Source: Cololabis saira | Lineage: Eukaryota; Chordata; Actinopteri; Beloniformes; Belonidae | NCBI RefSeq assembly: GCF_033807715.1 | Contig: NC_084597.1 | Location: 9,858,843 to 9,922,842 of the forward strand | Length of the DNA: 64,000 nucleotides | Direction of reading: 5' to 3' | Made by a program: the position numbers and the translations under genes | The notes under the pieces: generated by a model | Seen by the model: only the letters and a program-made list of their open reading frames with translations | Databases searched by the model: none | What the model was told of the DNA's origin: nothing | In this document: one piece after another, positions 46,146 to 57,938 of the stretch | Position numbering within the stretch: position 1 is the stretch's first letter | Layout: every line of letters starts with the position of its first letter

Positions 46146-47815
46146 GTAATTGTATTTTATATCTAATTGTATTGTATGCTGTGTGGCGATGTAAGGGGAT
46201 TCTGAACTTGATAAGCTTTGCTTCCTTCAGCTCCTTCTCAAACTTTCACTGCATCGTAATGTGCTCTTTTTTATATTATATGTACCTGCATGTTTGAGAC
46301 GAATAAAAATCAAATCAAATTAAAAAAAAAACCAGCAAATTTACCCCAAGGGTAATTATATTGCCTACTAAAATATGACCTCATAATCTGTTTGTTTGTT
46401 TGTTTGTTTGTTTTTAAAGCTAAGAAAAGAGGAGAGCATTTTTGAAATGATTCAAGAAGTTACAGATGGCCACTTCACATGCCAAGCACCAGATCTGCAC
46501 TAATTGCTTTGCTACCATATGTGGGAGACGGGTGGGAACATGCTCTTTTTCAAAAAAGTTAAATCCATTTACATATATATGCCAAAAATGCATCAATGAC
46601 TTCTCATGGGCCAGAGCCAATTTTATCACCATCATTCAAACAGTAATTAGCAGTTGCCAGGTTCATCTCCTCTTGACTCAGTTATTCTATAAAGCATCCA
46701 TGCAGCAAGTACAGTCATTTTATTTTATGTGATGCTAATACACATTTTAGCCTCCCACATTTAATAAATCTCTCAGCACTAAATACAAACTTTGCCACTA
46801 CTTCAAAAGTAAATCTGCGGAACTGAAGCTCTTCAGGCTAATGGTTCTTCAGCATTTTCTTCTCTTTCTGTCTCTAAGCTTAACCGCCTGGTGAGACAAA
46901 AGTGTGACAAAGCCAAATGGAAATATTCAGCTCAGTTGGTTAAGTGCAGACTTGCTTTCACAACGGCCCCCTGAGATAAACACCTTGTGGATTATTTAAT
47001 TAAGGAGCTATTGCAAGATGATTATTCTTTTTCTTTTGCACATGAGAACAGGCTAATCTAATTAGAGATACATGGTTAATAGCCAGGACCTGGTTATTAA
47101 ATTAAACACACCAAAAGGGATCTGTTATGTGCAGCCAGCGCAGTCAGTCCAGTCACACATGGAGAGCATTTCATCTGTGTGCAGAATCCCCTTCATGGGC
47201 AGAAAAATGTGATGAATGAAAATCCGGATTTGAAATTCAGATGCAACAGGAAATAATCCTGAAGAGATGAGCAAATATTGTCTTTATCTCCCACAGCGCA
47301 GAACAGAACCCTCCGATATATTGCAAATGTCTAGAAAGACATTTTCTTTGCTTTGTTCTGTAACACAAGTCCACATTTCAGTCAAGTTTTGTCAGTAAAA
47401 CACATAAATGTTGATAATCTCCAGGCAGCCTTGTGAAGTCTTGCCAGAAATGTTGTGGTGTGAGACGCTGCAGCTGTCTTAGTCAGTGCTGCAGAATCAC
47501 ATGTTGACAGAAGTGATGACAGGCTATGAATTTTGAGCGAGCTACTGATCCGTCTCCTTTCAAAGCCCAGGGGGCAGCAGCAGAGATACTGTATAACGAG
47601 GGGCAAAGAAGAATGACTTCACTGAAATCCAGTAAGAACTCTGAATGCTGAAAATGCAGGCCAGCCTGTCTGAAACCTTGCTGATGTGTTTGAAGAGGAA
47701 TATGCAAAACTCATGTCATCCCAAAACATTCCAAAACCTCGGATGAACAGCAACCACACACACATATGTATGTAAAATATATAATATATTACCATTTTTA
47801 GGGGGGTGGGGGGTG
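45319..47815. other. Intergenic, with a (TA)n run and (GTTT)n
   Basis: (TA)n at 46087-46145 and GTTTGTTTGTTT at about 46389-46412. The 46150-46325 stretch ending CGAATAAAAATCAAATCAAAT looks like a retroelement 3' end. No supported gene. Confidence 0.4.
46087..46145 (+). repeat. (TA)n microsatellite
   Basis: About 29 TA units with a single CATA interruption. Confidence 0.95.
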
Positions 47816-47889
47816 AGCAGTGGTCTTAGAAAACGATTGTTTCTCTAAGACTTGTTTCATTTACCTGCATATACCTGCACATATATACA

Positions 47890-48940
47890 CTATTTTGTAC
47901 TGTTCTGCTTCATCATTAACAGATGCTATACAAAAGTTACAATCTGCTTTTAATGTCATTCAGAGTAATCTTAATCAATTAAGACTTGTGCTTAATTCTG
48001 ACAAAACTAAATTGATGTGCTTCAAAATAACCCGGGAAGACAAATGAGGACTGTCAGATTGTTACACAAAATGAAAAGGTGATTGAACGAGTTTCAGTCT
48101 ACAAATACCTGGGATTTTATTTGGATGAAAATCTGTCTTTTAAATACCATATTGAGTGTCTTATAAAGAAACTCAGGGTTAAACTTGGTTTCTATTATAG
48201 AAACAAAAGTTGTTTTTCCTTTAATGTTAGAAAAAGACTGATTCAGGCAACTTTTGTATCAATACTTGACTACGGTGACATCTTATACATGCATGCAAAT
48301 CTCTCCTCCCTGAAAATGCTGGATTCAGTGTATCATGCAGCTCTAAGATTTGTAACAGATTTAGGTTTTCGTACTCATCACTGTAGTCTTTACGAGAGTG
48401 TTGGCTGGTCTTCTTTGCACAATCATAGATGAGAACACTGGTATTGTTTTCTTTATAAAGCCATCTTGTGTGACTTGCCCCCTTATTTGTGTTCACTCTT
48501 GGTTCTTAAAGTCAACACCAAAAGCTGTAGTCTCAGGCACGATAGATTGATAATGTACACTATTCCTCGTACGCGGACTGTTTTTGGGGCAAGGGCCTTC
48601 AAAGCATTTGCACCCTCGTCCTGGTATAAATTACAGAGTCATCTTAAATTGGATCATCTCCCAAGTTTGCTAGATTTTAAAGCTAGGATCAAGGTCTATC
48701 TGACTACTGAATGCACATGTTCTTTTATCAAACATTGAGTGATTATACTGTAGTGATGTGATTGCCAAACTGTTTTAGCTGTTTTTTATGTCTCTTTTGT
48801 TGATGTTGTTCAATGTTGTTCAATGTGTAACTGATGTGGACCTATTGTGCTGCCTTCTTGGCCAGGACCCCCTTGCAAAAGAGATTTTAATCTCAATGGG
48901 ATTATTCCTGGATAAATAAAGGTTAAATAAAAAAAAAAGA
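47890..48940 (+). mobile_element. 5'-truncated L2/Rex-like LINE, plus strand
   Basis: The C-terminal third of ORF2 is followed by the stock 3' end of many fish LINEs (CCCTTGCAAAAGAGATTTTAAT, then CTGGATAAATAAAGGTTAAATAAA and an A-rich tail ending at about 48940). Two in-frame stops break the coding part. The 5' limit near 47890 is approximate. Confidence 0.8.
47900..48738 (+). pseudogene. LINE ORF2 C-terminal fragment, three frame pieces
   Basis: Pieces 47900-48047, 48079-48432 and 48466-48738 together read LNSDKTKLMCF, then VYKYLGFYLDENLSFKYHI (the YLGxxxD block after the RT core), SILDYGDILYMHA, then a C-terminal block with IPRTRTVFGARAFKAFAPSSW. Stops at 48045 and 48430 and one frameshift make it non-functional. 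Confidence 0.8.
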
Positions 48941-49318
48941 AAAAATATAAAACCATTTCCAAACAATTTTGTGTCCTACAAGAGAGAAGACGGGGGTGGC
49001 TGGAGGGGGGATCTAAGCCTCAAGTGCTCCAGTTATCACTGGCACCACTTTTGCCTCTTTTCTGTTTCCTCTTTCAATCTTTGGCTGTTCTTCTCCTGTA
49101 CCTTTTCCTGATGTTCCTGTTGTCTTGGATTGCTGTATCTATCACTGTTGCTCTTCTGTAGGGCTTCGAGGACAGTAATGTCTGGATGTTTGTCCATCTT
49201 CACTTATAGATCTTTCATTTATTGTTCTTATTCTTATTCTTATCATATTAATATTTTTTAAATCTTATTATCATTTGTTTTTCTAACCTTACAACACCCT
49301 TTGAGGTCCTTCTTATTA
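48941..49318. other. Intergenic, nothing recognised
   Basis: No gene or repeat boundary was seen. Confidence 0.3.
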
Positions 49319-51008
49319 GGGCCCGAGCACCTTCAGAGCGAAGGCCCTATTGTATTTGCAGGAATTTTTATTATTATTATTATTATTATTATTTTCCTGA
49401 CAAAGTGAAGGCCTTTTTGCCCCCCTTAACATGCCCAAAAAGTCACCAAATTTTGCACCCTAGTCAGGCCTGGCGAAAAATTTTATATTTAAAGGTTTGC
49501 ATTAATGGGCGTGGCAAAATGGCTCAACAGCGCCCCCTTGAAAACTTTGTGCCTCAAGCCCCACGATACGGTTTGACGTACATGCACGAAAATCGGTACA
49601 CACCTGTATCATGGGACAACTTAAACAAAAGTCTCTTGGGATCATGCCCGAAACCGAACAGGATGTCGGCCATTTTGAATTAGTCGTGTCATTTTGGCGA
49701 AATTTATGCCATTCCTTCGAAAGTTAATTCAGCCCGAACCGTAACGTGCCCCCAAGTGTGTTATACATCAAAATGTGCGTCTCCATCCTGCGACAACACG
49801 CATTACTTTTCTCTTTGAAAAGCGTTACGGTGGCGGCGCTAGACGCCAAAAAGCGCGCCCACCCTTCATCTGGTTGGTTCGACAGAAAAAACTTTGTGCC
49901 TCAAGCCCCATAATACGGTTTGACGTACATGAACGAAAATCGGTACACACCTGTATCATGTCGCAACTAAAAGAAAAGTCTCTTGGCGCCATGGCCGAAA
50001 CCAAACAGGAAGTCGGCCATTTTGAACATTCTGAATTAATTGCGTAATTTTGGAGCAATATATGCCATTCCTTCGAGAGTTAATTCAGCCCGAACCGTAT
50101 CGTGAACCCAGGTGTGTTATACATCAAAATGTGCGTCTCCATCCTGCGACTACACGCATTACTTTTCTCTTTCGAAAGTGTTACCGTGGCGACGCTAGAC
50201 GCCAACAAGCGCACCCCCCCTTCATCTGATTGGTCCATATTTGATAGTTCCCCAAAAGGCACCAAATTTGGCATGCAAGCCATGCCTGGCGATAAATTTG
50301 ATATTTCATGGTTTGCATTAATGGGCGTGGCAAAATGGCTCAACAGCGCCCCCCGGAAAATTTTGTGCCTCAAGCCCCACAATACGGTTTGACGTACATG
50401 CACGAAAATCGGTACACACCTGTATCATGGCACAACTTAAAGAAAAGTCTCTTGGAGCCATGGCCGAAACCGAACAGGATGTCGGCCATTTTGAATAAAT
50501 TGTGTCATTTTGGCGAAATTTATGCCATTCCTTCGGCAGTTAATTCAGCCCGAACCGTAACGTGCACCCAGGTGTGTTATACATCAAAATGTGCGTCTAC
50601 ATCCTGCAACACCACGCATTACTTTTCTCGGTCAAAAGTGTTACCGTGGCGACGCTAGACGCCAAAAGGCGCGCCCCCCCTTCATGTGATTGGTCCATAT
50701 TTGATAGTTCTCCAAAAGTCACCAAATTTTGCATGCAAGCCAGACTTGGCGATAAATTTGATATTTCATGGGTTGCATTAATGGGCGTGGCCTAACGGCT
50801 CAACAGCGCCCCCTAGAATACTTTTATCTGCCATAACTTTTGAATGGTTTGACATAGGAAGTTGTGGGTGGTGTCATGGGACTCTGTAATGAATCCTTAA
50901 GCTTCGTTGGCCTTAATTAGCCCCGCCCCTTCTTCTGATTGGTTGTCCCTTTTTTCTGCTATAACTTTTTAATGGTTTGACTCCCGCTTCCTGATTCAAA
51001 CGTCTGCC

Positions 51009-51118
51009 GGCCCCGCCCCCCGACCAATCAGGGGCGAGTAGGGTGATGACGGCCCCGCCCCCCGACCAATCAGTGGCGAGTAGGGTGATGACGGCCCCGC
51101 CCCCCGACCGATCAGCTG
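51009..51118 (+). repeat. 42-bp tandem repeat with GC box and CCAAT box, 2.6 units
   Basis: Units at 51009-51050, 51051-51092 and a partial at 51093-51118. Each begins GGCCCCGCCCCCCGACCAATCAG (CCGATCAG in the third). The CCCCGCCCCC part is an Sp1/KLF-type GC box and CCAATCA is an NF-Y-type CCAAT box. It looks like a small promoter module inside the repeat element. Confidence 0.8.
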
Positions 51119-51299
51119 TTGTAATGTGGTGACGTCAGAAATAGTCCCGTGCTCAGCCCGGTTAGAACCTCGATAGAATGGTTACAGAAAGAGTAATAAA
51201 TGAAATTGTAGTGTTTTACTAATATTTATACCTTACAAATATTTAAAAATTAGGAAAAAAAGTTCCACACATTTTATTGCTATGTTGGTCTCTCCTAAG

Positions 51300-51432
51300 C
51301 CAGTAAGTCAAAACGAAAGGTATGGCTGAGACATAGCTCACCCAGAGCATATCGGTCTTTGGTGCCAGAGGTCGGGAGTTCGAGCCTGGCTAGATGCTGA
51401 AAATTTTGTCAGCAATTTTTTTTTTTTTTTAC
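51300..51432 (+). mobile_element. tRNA-derived SINE fragment
   Basis: TATGGCTGAGACATAGCTCACCC (A-box-like) and, 45 bp on, GTCGGGAGTTCGAGCCTGG (B-box, close to GGTTCGANNCC) precede a 3' part ending in a T run at 51418-51430. After it the host repeat resumes at ACATCAAAATGTGCG. It is probably a SINE inserted in the repeat element, with the 5' end near 51300. Confidence 0.6.
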
Positions 51433-52053
51433 ATCAAAATGTGCGTTTCTGTCCTGCGACGACGCACATTACTTTTCTCTTTCAAAAGTGTTACCGTGGC
51501 GACGCTAGACGCGAAAAAGCGCGCCTTCCCTTCATCTGATCGGTCCATATTTGATAGTTCTCCAAAAGTCACCAAATTTTGCATGCAGGCCAGGCCTGGT
51601 GATAAATTTGATATTTCATGGTTTGCATTAATGGGCGTTGCCTAACGGCTCAACAGCGCCCCCTAGAATACTTTTCTCTGCCATAACTTTTGAAAGGTTT
51701 GACATAAAGAGTTGTGGGTGGTGTCATGGGACTCAGTATTGAGTCCTTGACCATAATTGGTGAAAATTAGCCCCGCCCCTTCTTCTGATTGGTCGTCCCG
51801 ATTTTCTGCTATAACTTTTGAATGGTTTGACATAGAGAGTCGTGGGTGGTGTCATCAGATTCTGTATGGAGTCCTTGACCTTCATTGGCCTGAATTAGCT
51901 CCGCCCCTTCTTCTGATTGGTTGTCCCTTTTTTCTGCTATATCTTTTGAATGGTTTGACATAGGAAGTCGTGGATGGTGTCATTTCTGATATGCTTATGG
52001 GGGCGGTGGCAGTGAGTGCGAGGGCCCGTTCATCGCTGCTTGCAGCTTTAATT

Positions 52054-52340
52054 TTGACTTTAAGACTTCCCGCTTACTTTTGGCCCCATTTTCAAAGCTA
52101 GCATTTATTCAAGTTTGGAATGACTCAAATAATCCCAAACCTTTGCATGGCAGTGTTTTCAAAGTCAAAGTCGAAGTCAAAGTAGCTTTATTATCGTTTC
52201 TTCACATGTCAGACATACAAGGAATCGAGAGGACGTTTCCCACTTCCCTCGGTGAAACATATAAATCATATATCTCTCCTTTTGTGAAAAGTGTTGCTGC
52301 AATCAATGAACTTTAGTGCAACATTGTACAACAATATTAA
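52054..52340. other. Short intergenic stretch with repeat-like sequence
   Basis: AAAGTCAAAGTCGAAGTCAAAG followed by TAGCTTTATTATCG-type sequence (about 52158-52250) resembles a fish LINE 3' UTR read on the opposite strand. No gene. Confidence 0.35.
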
Positions 52341-52643
52341 CATTAAATTCAATTCAATTGTATTTATATAGCGTCTATGACAATACAAGTTGTCTCCAGG
52401 CGCTTTCCTGAGACCCAGAGCATGCCCTGAGTAAATAAGGTCCGAGCGTTATGATTGCTTTTGGTGATGATGTCAGAGAAGTAGGACTTCCTTGCATTCC
52501 TCAGGTATAAATTATAAGAGTGGAGTTTCTCTTCATAGATTCAGTTCAATTTTATTGAGGTGTCTCTAGGCGCTTTCCAGAGACCCAGAGCATGCCCCGA
52601 GCAAGTGTTACATAAACAATGGCAGGTAAAAACTCACCCTATA
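52341..52643. mobile_element. Interspersed repeat split by the Gypsy element, left part
   Basis: Contains two related blocks (CAGGCGCTTTCCTGAGACCC and TAGGCGCTTTCCAGAGACCC, each before AGAGCATGCC). The repeat stops at the CTATA target site and resumes at 59089. It is a common fish retroelement type by memory. The exact class was not determined. Confidence 0.5.
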
Positions 52644-53217
52644 TGTCACGATTCAGACAGACGACCAGAGGACGACAATTGCGTCACACAAGAAGGTTTA
52701 TTAATCCTTCAGGGGAAAGGGAAGTTGGGAGTGAATGAGGGCTTCAGGGGGTCCAGGGGGTCCCGGGGTTCAGGGGGTCCACGGTGTTCAGGGGGTCTGT
52801 GTGTGTGTGTTCCCCCGGCAGCGATCACGGGAGCTGGAGGATCCGGGCAGTCCTGGGGGAAACACACACACACACAACAGAACAGGTGAAAACGGAGCAG
52901 TAGTGCAGTCGAGGGCAAAGCAGAAATCGTAGTCGGGGGCAGAAGGCAGGTCAACATTACCGGGGCAGGAGATCAGAGTTGGGGTGGAATCCAAGTCCGG
53001 GTCACAGATGGGAGTCAGAGAGACAAGCAGACAGGCAGGGTTCCGGTGCAGGTTTGCAGACGATCTGACAAGGGAGAGCTGAAAGACAGGGCTTTAAATA
53101 CTGGGAGAGGTTAAGTGGAGAATGCAATACAGCTGTGCAGGTAAATCAGAGCAGAGTGGGGGCAGGTGGAGCTAATTGGATAGAGGGTCAACGGGTGGAG
53201 TGACAGGGCTCATGACA
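52644..53217 (-). repeat. Gypsy 3' LTR, complete (574 bp)
   Basis: On the plus strand it starts TGTCACGATTCAGAC and ends GGGCTCATGACA. It contains a minus-strand TATA-like TATTTAAAG at about 53092-53100 and a GGGGGTCC-rich collagen-like stretch (52745-52800) near its R/U5 part. Directly right of it, GAACCCCCCCCTC is the minus-strand polypurine tract. Confidence 0.9.
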
Positions 53218-53235
53218 GAACCCCCCCCTCAAGGG
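53218..53235 (-). other. Gypsy polypurine tract
   Basis: Read on the minus strand, CCTTGAGGGGGGGGTTC abuts the 3' LTR, the place where plus-strand DNA synthesis is primed in this class. Confidence 0.75.
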
Positions 53236-53297
53236 ACGGCCCCAGAAGTCCCAAGAGCAACACCACACCGGGCGGGAGGAGGGGAGCCGGCGGAGGG

Positions 53298-55459
53298 CTA
53301 GAACTCCTCAGAGCGGTCCGAGAGAAGGTCCTCATCCTCGGAGGGAGCTGGAGGGTTGAGGTCGGGAGACGGGACAGGTTCCGAGGCCGGGTCAGGGTCA
53401 GGCACAGGACAGGGGGCAGAGCGGGCAGGACGGCCAGGGACCCCCCTGGAGCGGCCCCTACGGAGCACTGGGTGCAGGACAGGGTCAGGCACAGGCACAG
53501 GACGGGAAGCCGGGCGGCTAGGATGGTTAGGGACCCCACTGGGGCGCCCCCTCCGGATTGCAGGTTGGTCCGGATGCTGTTGGTGGAAGGCGGTGATGAG
53601 GGTCCGATCCACAATCCGACCAGCCGACACCCAGATCCTCTCCTCAGGGCCGTAGCCCTCCCAGTCGACTAGGTACTGGAGACCCCTACCCCTCCGTCTG
53701 GACCGAAGCAGGCGGCGGACGGTGTATACCAGGCCACCATCGACGAGCCGTGGAGGAGGAGGGGGAGGCGCAGCAGGAACCAGTGGACTCTCACGAATGG
53801 GCTTAATCTTGGACACATGGAAAGTGGGGTGCACCCTCATGGAAGTAGGCAGCCGGAGCCGGACAGCAGTCGGACTGATCACCCTTTCGATGGGAAACGG
53901 GCCGATGAACCGAGGCGCCAGCTTTCGCGATTCCACCCTGAGTGGCAGGTCCTTGGATGACAACCACACCCTTTGGCCCACCTGGTAGGTGGGAGCAGGA
54001 GTTCTCCGACGGTTGGCCCCGGTAGTGTAGCTGGCAACGGATTTGAGGAGTGTGGCCCGGGCTTGTGACCAGGTGCGGCGACAGCGACGGGCAAAAGCAA
54101 GAGCAGATGGGCAAGTAACCTCCTCCTCCTGGCTGGCAAATAGAGGAGGCTGGTATCCATAGACACATTGGAAGGGGGACATACCGATGGCAGAGCAGGT
54201 CAGTGCATTGTGTGCGTACTCCACCCATGTCAATTGTTGCGACCAGGAATGGGGGTTGCGGGATGTCATGCATCGCAGTGCCTTCTCGAGCTCCTGATTA
54301 GTCCGCTCTGACTGCCCATTGGATTGGGGATGGAAGCCGGAGGTCAGACTGACTGTGGCTCCCAGCAGGTGGCAGAACCCCTTCCAAAAAGCAGAGGAGA
54401 ATTGTGGGCCACGGTCAGAAACTACATCCTTGGGTAGTCCGTGGATACGGAAGACGTGTTCCAGGACCACCTGGGCGGTCTCCTTGGCGGTCGGGAGCTT
54501 GGGGAGGGGAACGAAGTGTGCCATCTTGCTGAATCTGTCCACTATGGTGAGAATGACAGTCATGCCACCGGAAGGGGGCAGCCCCGTGACAAAGTCAAGG
54601 GAGATGTGAGACCAGGGACGTGTGGGCACAGGCAGAGGCTGCAGCAATCCGGCTGGGGGCTGGCAGGACGACTTGTGTTGGTTGCAGATGGGACAGGCTT
54701 GGACGAATTCCCGTACATCCTGTCTTAGAGAGGGCCACCAGAACCTCTGGACGAGCAGGTTGTAAGTGCGGGTGGAGCCAGGGTGACAAGCTAGGCGGGA
54801 GTCGTGTCCCCACTGAATGACCTGGGACCTCAGGTTTTCGGGGACAAAGAGGCGGCCCGCTGGACAAGTGCTGGGACCTGGCTGGTTACGGAGGGCTTCC
54901 AGCACCTGTTCTTCGACATCCCAGGTCAGAGGTGCTACGACGCAGGGACTGGGCAGAATTGACACCGGATCCCTGGAGGGGGTGTCACCTTTCTGGAATT
55001 GGCGGGAGAGGGCGTCTGGCTTGGTGTTGCGTGATCCAGGCCGGTATGACGTGAAGTTGAACCTTGTGAAGAACAGGGCCCAGCGGGACTGCCTGGGGTT
55101 CAACCGCTTGGCCGTGCGGATGTACTCCAAGTTTTTGTGATCAGTCCAAACTAGGAATGGAACGGTGGACCCCTCCAGCCAGTGACGCCACTCCTCCAGG
55201 GCAAGCTTTACAGCTAGCAGCTCTCGGTTCCCTATGTCGTAATTGCACTCCGCGGGGGACAACCGATGTGAGAAAAACGCACAGGGATGGAGCTTCTTAT
55301 CCTCCGCAGCCCATTGAGAAATCACAGCACCGACTCCCACATCAGAGGCATCCACCTCCACAATGAATTGCCGGTCCCCATCAGGCATCTGGAGGATGGG
55401 AGCAGAGGTGAATCTAGACCTGAGGGTACTGAAGGCTTTGTCAGCTGCTGGGGTCCAGG
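53298..55459 (-). pseudogene. Gypsy pol, 3' part: RNase H, integrase, chromodomain
   Basis: Open for 696 codons from the Met at 55388, and open upstream to the hAT junction at 55459. Residues counted from that Met: RNase H with VEVDASD (D13), NRELLA (E56) and WTDHKN (D83); integrase zinc-binding H195, H202, C232, C235; integrase core D265 (LDFVTG), D325 (VSDRGPQF) and E361 (QSERTNQE); a C-terminal GPF-type segment (APRFIGPF); and a chromodomain at about 552-610 ([25 protein letters not shown]). All catalytic residues are present, so this half is undamaged. It is separated from the RT by the hAT insertion and lacks its own start, hence a pseudogene call. Confidence 0.9.
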
Positions 55460-56525
55460 CAGGGGTTAATTTGTGCCGGATCCTGCCGGAACAAGATCCG
55501 GCACCTCTCGATTTTGGCCTCCCTGCGTTCCGGGACTTATTTGGGCAGATCCGGCACCTCTCGTATATATATAAAACAATAATGATATAAAAAAGTTTTT
55601 TTTTAATGTATAAAAAATAATAATATGCATAAATTCATTTACAGAACAAATCCCAAGCATTTCATTTCAGTTTATAAAGATTTAACGTCATTTGAAAGAG
55701 TCGGAGATTTGTTGATGCAATGAAAAGATGGGCCAGCAAACAACGCCCCCGACCAAAAAAACATTGGAAATTTGCTGGATCCGGGGAGCAAGCAGCGAGC
55801 AACGCAAACATGTCAAAAAGACAGTTGAATTTACTGTCTTTTTCAAAAAGAAGGAAGAGTTGCGTGATTCTTCAAAACGAATCAGCAAGCGGCGATGAGT
55901 GCAGCTGCAGCACAATCAATGTGCTCCTTGCGCCGCGGACACATACACATGAATGGATTTGTGTCGGTTGCTGTGGATTATGTTCTCACTACAAATAAAA
56001 AAACGGGCTGAAGCCCCCCCAAATTTGATCTCAGCCCCCCCAAAATTAAGAGGACATTTTTCCCTTTCCAACGATACCAATATTGTGTTTGTACAATTTA
56101 AAACGGCGTTATTTTGGGGCTGATGCAGCCACATCTCTCTGCCTGCCGTCACTGCACTGTGTCCAGCAATGTCCCGCCCACAGCACCATCTGATTGGTTA
56201 CACACAGAGACAGGCACGGGAAACAGCCAATCAGCGGTGGAGGCTGTGCATGCTGTGCTCACACACAAACAGAGGAGCGGAGAATATTAGTTATTAATTA
56301 TTCAGTTATTAATATTAGTTTAGCCGGGTAGAGAAGCTCCGGAGAGGATATGTTTCCAAGGTAAGTTAAGGCAGCAGACACCCTATTATTGTTATTCTAG
56401 CTTTCCAAAGTGCACCAGATTGATGCATTTAAATGCATTATGCTCAAAAAATTTCGCGGAACCCCCCCCCCCCCCCGGTACCCCCTCGATGTTCCGGGAC
56501 CTCTTCATGGACAAATTAAGCACTG
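55460..56525. mobile_element. hAT-like element inserted in Gypsy pol
   Basis: The 8-bp duplication GGTCCAGG lies at 55452-55459 and 56526-56533. Ends are CAGGGGTTAATTTGTGCC and GGACAAATTAAGCACTG. Subterminal CCGGAACAAGATCCGGCACC and CGATGTTCCGGGACC occur near the two ends. A plus-strand frame at 55720-55998 contains MSKRQLNLLSF, which resembles the N-terminus of hAT/ZMYM-type transposases. The rest of a transposase is absent. Confidence 0.88.
55720..55998 (+). pseudogene. Possible hAT transposase N-terminal remnant
   Basis: A 92-codon frame. NMSKRQLNLLSFSKRRKS at about residues 30-47 fits the KRQ..LLSFF start common in fish hAT-like proteins. What follows lacks a BED finger or catalytic core. 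The family match is by pattern memory only. Confidence 0.4.
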
Positions 56526-56533
56526 GGTCCAGG

Positions 56534-57811
56534 TGAAGGGTTGCTTGGTGCTGGTTAAAGCAGTGAGGGGAGCGGCAACAGTACTGTAGTTCCGGATAAA
56601 CTTTCTATAGAAGTTAGCAAACCCCAGGAACTGTTGCAGCTTCTTTCTGTTCTCCGGAACTGGCCATGAACTGACACCTTGGCTGGATCCATTTGGATAC
56701 TCCCTTCTGCCACGATGTACCCCAGGAAGGCTATGGTCTTGACGTGAAACTCACATTTCTCCGCCTTGACGTAGAGGGAATTCTCCAGGAGACGACGAAG
56801 GACTTGCTGGACGTGGCGGGTGTGGTCAGACAGGTCTCTGGAGAAGATTAAGATGTCGTCCAGGTAAACGAAGACAAAGATGTTTAACATGTCCCGTAGC
56901 ACGTCGTTCACAAGAGCCTGGAACACAGCAGGAGCATTGGTGAGGCCAAAAGGCATAACCAGATACTCGTAGTGGCCTGTTGGTGTATTGAATGCGGTCT
57001 TCCATTCATCCCCCTCCCGGATCCGCACTAGGTGGTAAGCGTTTCTGAGATCCAACTTGGTAAAGACAGTGGCTCCCTGGAGCAACTCGAAGGCAGAAGT
57101 GAGCAGAGGCAGAGGGTAACGGTTCTTCACCGTGATGTCGTTGATACCCCTGTAATCGATGCAGGGGCGAAGGGATCCATCTTTCTTCCCCACAAAGAAG
57201 AAGCCAGCACCAGCAGGGGATGAAGATGGGCGGATTAATCCTGCAGACAGAGAGGCATTGATGTAGTCTTCCATGGACTGTCTTTCAGGAGCAGACAACG
57301 AAAAGAGGCGGCCCCTGGGAGGAGCTGTTCCAGGGAGGAGGTCGATGGCACAGTCGTACGGCCGGTGAGGGGGCAGTGATGTGGCTCGTGCTTTGTTAAA
57401 CACTTCTTTGAGACTGTGGTAGCATTTCGGGACATTGGAAAGGTCTGGAGCGGAGTTGGTGGGAACTGGCCGGGGGGGTAATGTGGCAGCCAGCAGGCAG
57501 GTTCGATGGCAGTCTTCTCCCCACTCCCTGATCACCCCGGTCACCCAGTCGAGCTGAGGGTTGTGCCGGCGAAGCCATGGGTAACCCAGGATGAGGGGCT
57601 GGCCAGGAGAGTGGAGCAGGTGAAACTGGATGGTTTCTTGATGGTTTCCGGACAGGTTCATCGAGACAGGGGCCGTGACATGAGTGACTGACCCGAGTAG
57701 GTGTCCGTCCAGCGCCCGGGCAGGAATAGGGGGTGTCAAACGGTGGTTCTCCAGTCCCAGTTGGCGTGCCAGCATGATGTCCATTATGTTGGCTTCGGCG
57801 CCAGAATCCAC
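56534..57811 (-). pseudogene. Gypsy pol, 5' part: protease and reverse transcriptase
   Basis: A 418-codon frame from 57811. The aspartic protease motif [10 protein letters not shown] is at residues 2-11, so the true frame starts further upstream. RT blocks follow: [38 protein letters not shown] and the catalytic YLDDILIFS (about residue 320), then [14 protein letters not shown]. After that the reading frame shifts near 56670, and the sequence that should lead into RNase H stops at the hAT junction at 56533. Confidence 0.88.
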
Positions 57812-57938
57812 CAGAGCAGCCAGGGTGTGAGTTGAGCCAGAGAGACGGAGGTGAACTTGCAGCAGGGGTTTGCGGTCGGAGGACTGGATGGTCGTTGAGC
57901 TCAGCCGGACTCCCCCTATGTCCGGTGAGCTTTGGCTT

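Larger units (their letters stand above)
49319..52053. mobile_element. Internally tandem fish repeat element (GGGCCCGAGCAC ... GCTTGCAGCTTTAA)
   Basis: Starts GGGCCCGAGCACCTTCAGAG with a TTATTATTATT tract at 49369-49393. It ends GAGGGCCCGTTCATCGCTGC and GCTTGCAGCTTTAATTTT. The interior is built of repeated blocks: CAGCCCGAACCGTA at about 49730, 50085 and 50545; GGCGTGGCAAAATGGCTCAACAG-type at about 49508 and 50328, and variants at 50785 and 51635; ACATCAAAATGTGCGT at five places. Blocks carrying CCATAACTTTTGAATGG follow from 50830. GGGCCC occurs at both ends but no target duplication could be read. I recall such repeats as very common in fish genomes but cannot name the class. Confidence 0.65.

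Noticed and set aside
52560..52957. Collagen-like Gly-Pro frames near 52.7-52.9 kb
   Set aside because: They lie in the Gypsy LTR and come from GGGGGTCC-type repeats.
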